A stretch of 64,000 bases of DNA from GCA-2730975 sp964576585 (GTDB lineage: Bacteria > Verrucomicrobiota > Verrucomicrobiia > Opitutales > Seribacteraceae), in assembly GCA_964576585.1 (NCBI GenBank), contig CAZNWO010000002.1, positions 1 through 64,000 on the forward strand, read 5' to 3'. Positions within the stretch are counted from its first letter, which is position 1, and each line of letters opens with the position of its first letter. The translations under genes were made by a program, and so were the position numbers. The notes beneath the pieces are model-generated. The model saw nothing but the letters and a program-made list of their open reading frames with translations. It ran no database searches and had not been told where the DNA came from. Positions 62,591 to 64,000 of the stretch are shown piece by piece.

Positions 62591-63388
62591 ATGAAATCAT
62601 CCCTCCTTCTCCTTCCATTGTTTTTCGGTCTTCCTTTTTTAGCCTCCGGAAAAAGCGTTAAAGTCGAGGCGAAGGCAATTGCTGCTGCAGTAGCTGTTGC
62701 CGAGACCGTGCCCAACTTCAAGAACTTGGGTTTGAAGGAGCCTTACAAGCTCGTGTACAAACAGGACTTCGATGGCAACGAGGCCAAGGTGAAAGACGGT
62801 TTCTGGTTCACCAATCCAAACAACTGGAAAGTGCCGGCCGTACGAGGTGTTGGCTTCATGGAGTTCGTTACCAAGGGGCACAATTACAAGTATAAGGTCC
62901 GTTCCCCGTACACCATCGGGTTGGTCAGGGACGTGGAGGTAAGGGATTTTGTACTTGAAGCCGATCTACAGCAAACTGGCAAGGAGTACGGGCACAGGGA
63001 CACATGCGTATTCTATGGTTTTCAGGATCGTTCCAAGTTTTATTACACCCACATAGCCAGCGTTACGGACGCCCATGCCCACAATTGCTTTATAGTCAAC
63101 GAAAAGCCAAGAACCAAGATTTCTCACGAGACGACCAAGGGACACAAATGGAGTGCTCGGGACTGGCACCGGGTTCGGCTTTTTCGAGAACATTCCTCGG
63201 GTAAGATCGAGGTTTACGTGAACGACATGAACAAGCCCATCATGCGCGCCGTTGACAAGACCTTCGACTGGGGGTTAGTCGGCTTCGGCACTTTCGATGA
63301 TACCGGACGAGTCCGCAAGGTGCGCCTCTATGCCCCGGAAGTGAGAAAGAGCAAGGCTGGAGATCCTTTCGTGGAAGGGCGCAATTAA
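62591..63388 (+). CDS. Secreted LamG/DUF1080-like protein
   Basis: ATG 62591 gives 265 residues with a signal peptide (LLLLPLFFGLPFLASG). The mature part is beta-rich in the concanavalin/DUF1080 pattern: YKLVYKQDFDGNEAK, FVLEADLQQTGKEYGHRDTC, CVFYGFQDRSKFYYTHIAS, WHRVRLFREHSSGKIEVYVN and GLVGFGTFDDTGRVRKVRLY. Relatives are numerous in planctomycetes and verrucomicrobia and are often found near polysaccharide-degradation genes. The function is not established; no catalytic residues can be assigned. A mannonate-dehydratase-like gene lies convergently just downstream. Confidence 0.75.
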   Translation: MKSSLLLLPLFFGLPFLASGKSVKVEAKAIAAAVAVAETVPNFKNLGLKEPYKLVYKQDFDGNEAKVKDGFWFTNPNNWKVPAVRGVGFMEFVTKGHNYKYKVRSPYTIGLVRDVEVRDFVLEADLQQTGKEYGHRDTCVFYGFQDRSKFYYTHIASVTDAHAHNCFIVNEKPRTKISHETTKGHKWSARDWHRVRLFREHSSGKIEVYVNDMNKPIMRAVDKTFDWGLVGFGTFDDTGRVRKVRLYAPEVRKSKAGDPFVEGRN

Positions 63389-63396
63389 GCTCAGGA

Positions 63397-63999
63397 TTAT
63401 ATTTCCTTCCCTTCGCCTGTGGCTCGTTCAGGGCCTTGTCTTCTTCTCGTCGCTTGCATCAGTCCCTTGACGTAACCTGCAGCATAGAGTCTTCCTAGCA
63501 TCTCATATCCAGGATGATCATTTGGTTCGCCCACCAAAGAGGGAGCATGATCGATGCGTATCGTCCCTTCGTAGCCGATGTCGTGGTAAGCCCTCATGGC
63601 TTCGGGCATGTCGATGTCCCCGTTGTCGTGGAAACATTCTTGTAGTTTTTCCGCAGTACCCTTTACGTTGCGGAAGTGGGCGAAGACAATCTTGCCGTTT
63701 AGTTTGCGAATGGCTTCGGGAATATCTTCTCCCGCCGGAGCGAGCGAGCCTTGGCAGAAGCAGATTCCATTGCTTGGGCTATCTACCAGTTGAGTGACCT
63801 TCTGCAGGGCGGTCACGCTGTTGATTATTCTGTCCTGTCCCCTAAGGGATGGAAGGGGAGGATCGTCCGGATGCAACGCAAGCTTGATCCCCGCATCCTC
63901 AGCCAACGGGATTAGTTCCTCGAGAAATCCGGACAAGTTTTTCCACAGTCTTTCGGCAGGCGTAGGTTCGGGTGGTTTCCCTTCCGCGTCAGTCACATT
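63397..63999 (-). CDS. uxuA: Mannonate dehydratase, C-terminal part (5' partial)
   Basis: The frame runs off the right edge. The 200 residues seen carry LALHPDDPPLPSLRG, GICFCQGSLAPAG, IPEAIRKLNGKIVFAHFRNV, ECFHDNGDIDMPEAMRAY and RIDHAPSLVG, which follow the C-half of UxuA in order, including metal-binding His and Asp positions. UxuA makes 2-keto-3-deoxygluconate from D-mannonate in glucuronate breakdown, so this end of the window may open a uronic-acid or polysaccharide-use region. Another TIM-barrel sugar enzyme of the xylose isomerase-like group is a less likely alternative. Confidence 0.75.
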   Translation of the reverse strand, partial: NVTDAEGKPPEPTPAERLWKNLSGFLEELIPLAEDAGIKLALHPDDPPLPSLRGQDRIINSVTALQKVTQLVDSPSNGICFCQGSLAPAGEDIPEAIRKLNGKIVFAHFRNVKGTAEKLQECFHDNGDIDMPEAMRAYHDIGYEGTIRIDHAPSLVGEPNDHPGYEMLGRLYAAGYVKGLMQATRRRQGPERATGEGKEI

Positions 64000-64000
64000 G

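Overview
The window looks like a chromosomal stretch of a PVC-superphylum bacterium, most likely a marine Verrucomicrobiota of the Opitutae type. This is inferred from gene content, not from a marker-gene search. The pointers are a GreA fused to a very long N-terminal extension, a ribonucleotide reductase small subunit of the chlamydial subclass Ic with a three-cone large subunit, an mcsA-mcsB-clpC operon outside the Firmicutes, weak or absent Shine-Dalgarno sequences, and a phosphoglycerate-based compatible-solute cluster of the kind described in planctomycetes. Coding density is very high. Many neighbours overlap by 1 to 4 bases. No tRNA, rRNA, CRISPR array or insertion sequence was seen.

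Layout. 1-1630: end of a secreted adhesin-like protein with Ig-like domains and a glycine-rich domain that has a compositionally foreign core. 1.8-18.9 kb: housekeeping genes (queA, acsA, an ilvE-type transaminase, the protein-arginine-phosphorylation operon mcsA-mcsB-clpC, ndk, pyrF-ispD-ispF, ispE, ptsI, pgsA-pgpA-ptsH, coaD-MFS). 19-21 kb: the extended GreA. 21-28.4 kb: an ArsR-methyltransferase fusion facing a complete TetR-regulated RND efflux operon. 28.6-30.3 kb: rpsP-trmD-rplS without rimM, with a 100-N assembly gap in the acidic tail of S16. 30.4-33.6 kb: a large AsmA-like membrane-anchored protein. 33.7-41.1 kb: a divergent cluster (M20 peptidase-like, GpgS, GT4 / GT4, GH13_18 phosphorylase) best read as glucosylglycerate or mannosylglucosylglycerate synthesis and recycling; a GDP-mannose-forming gene lies at 51.3 kb. 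40.4-42.6 kb: two divergent RsmE paralogues around rsmD. 42.7-45.5 kb: a membrane protein joining a transposase-type HTH to a VWA-like domain, then a DsbD relative whose domain order is circularly permuted. 45.7-48.2 kb: amtB with two P-II genes, two terminators and a sigma-54-type promoter. 48.4-56.6 kb: aspS, a bacterial voltage-gated channel with a Ca-like filter, then manC-ruvX-truA-comF-accD-folC; AccD has lost three of its four zinc cysteines. 57-61.5 kb: nrdB-nrdA. 61.5-64 kb: a gamma-carbonic-anhydrase-like protein, a small unknown, a secreted LamG/DUF1080-like protein and the C-terminal part of a mannonate dehydratase, perhaps the edge of a polysaccharide-use region.

The observations most worth following are the permuted DsbD (44146-45519), the glucosylglycerate cluster, the R2c subunit with leucine at the radical site, the channel with a TLEDWTD filter, the zinc-less AccD and the HTH-TM-VWA protein. 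No computation or database search was possible. Family names come from motifs read by eye.
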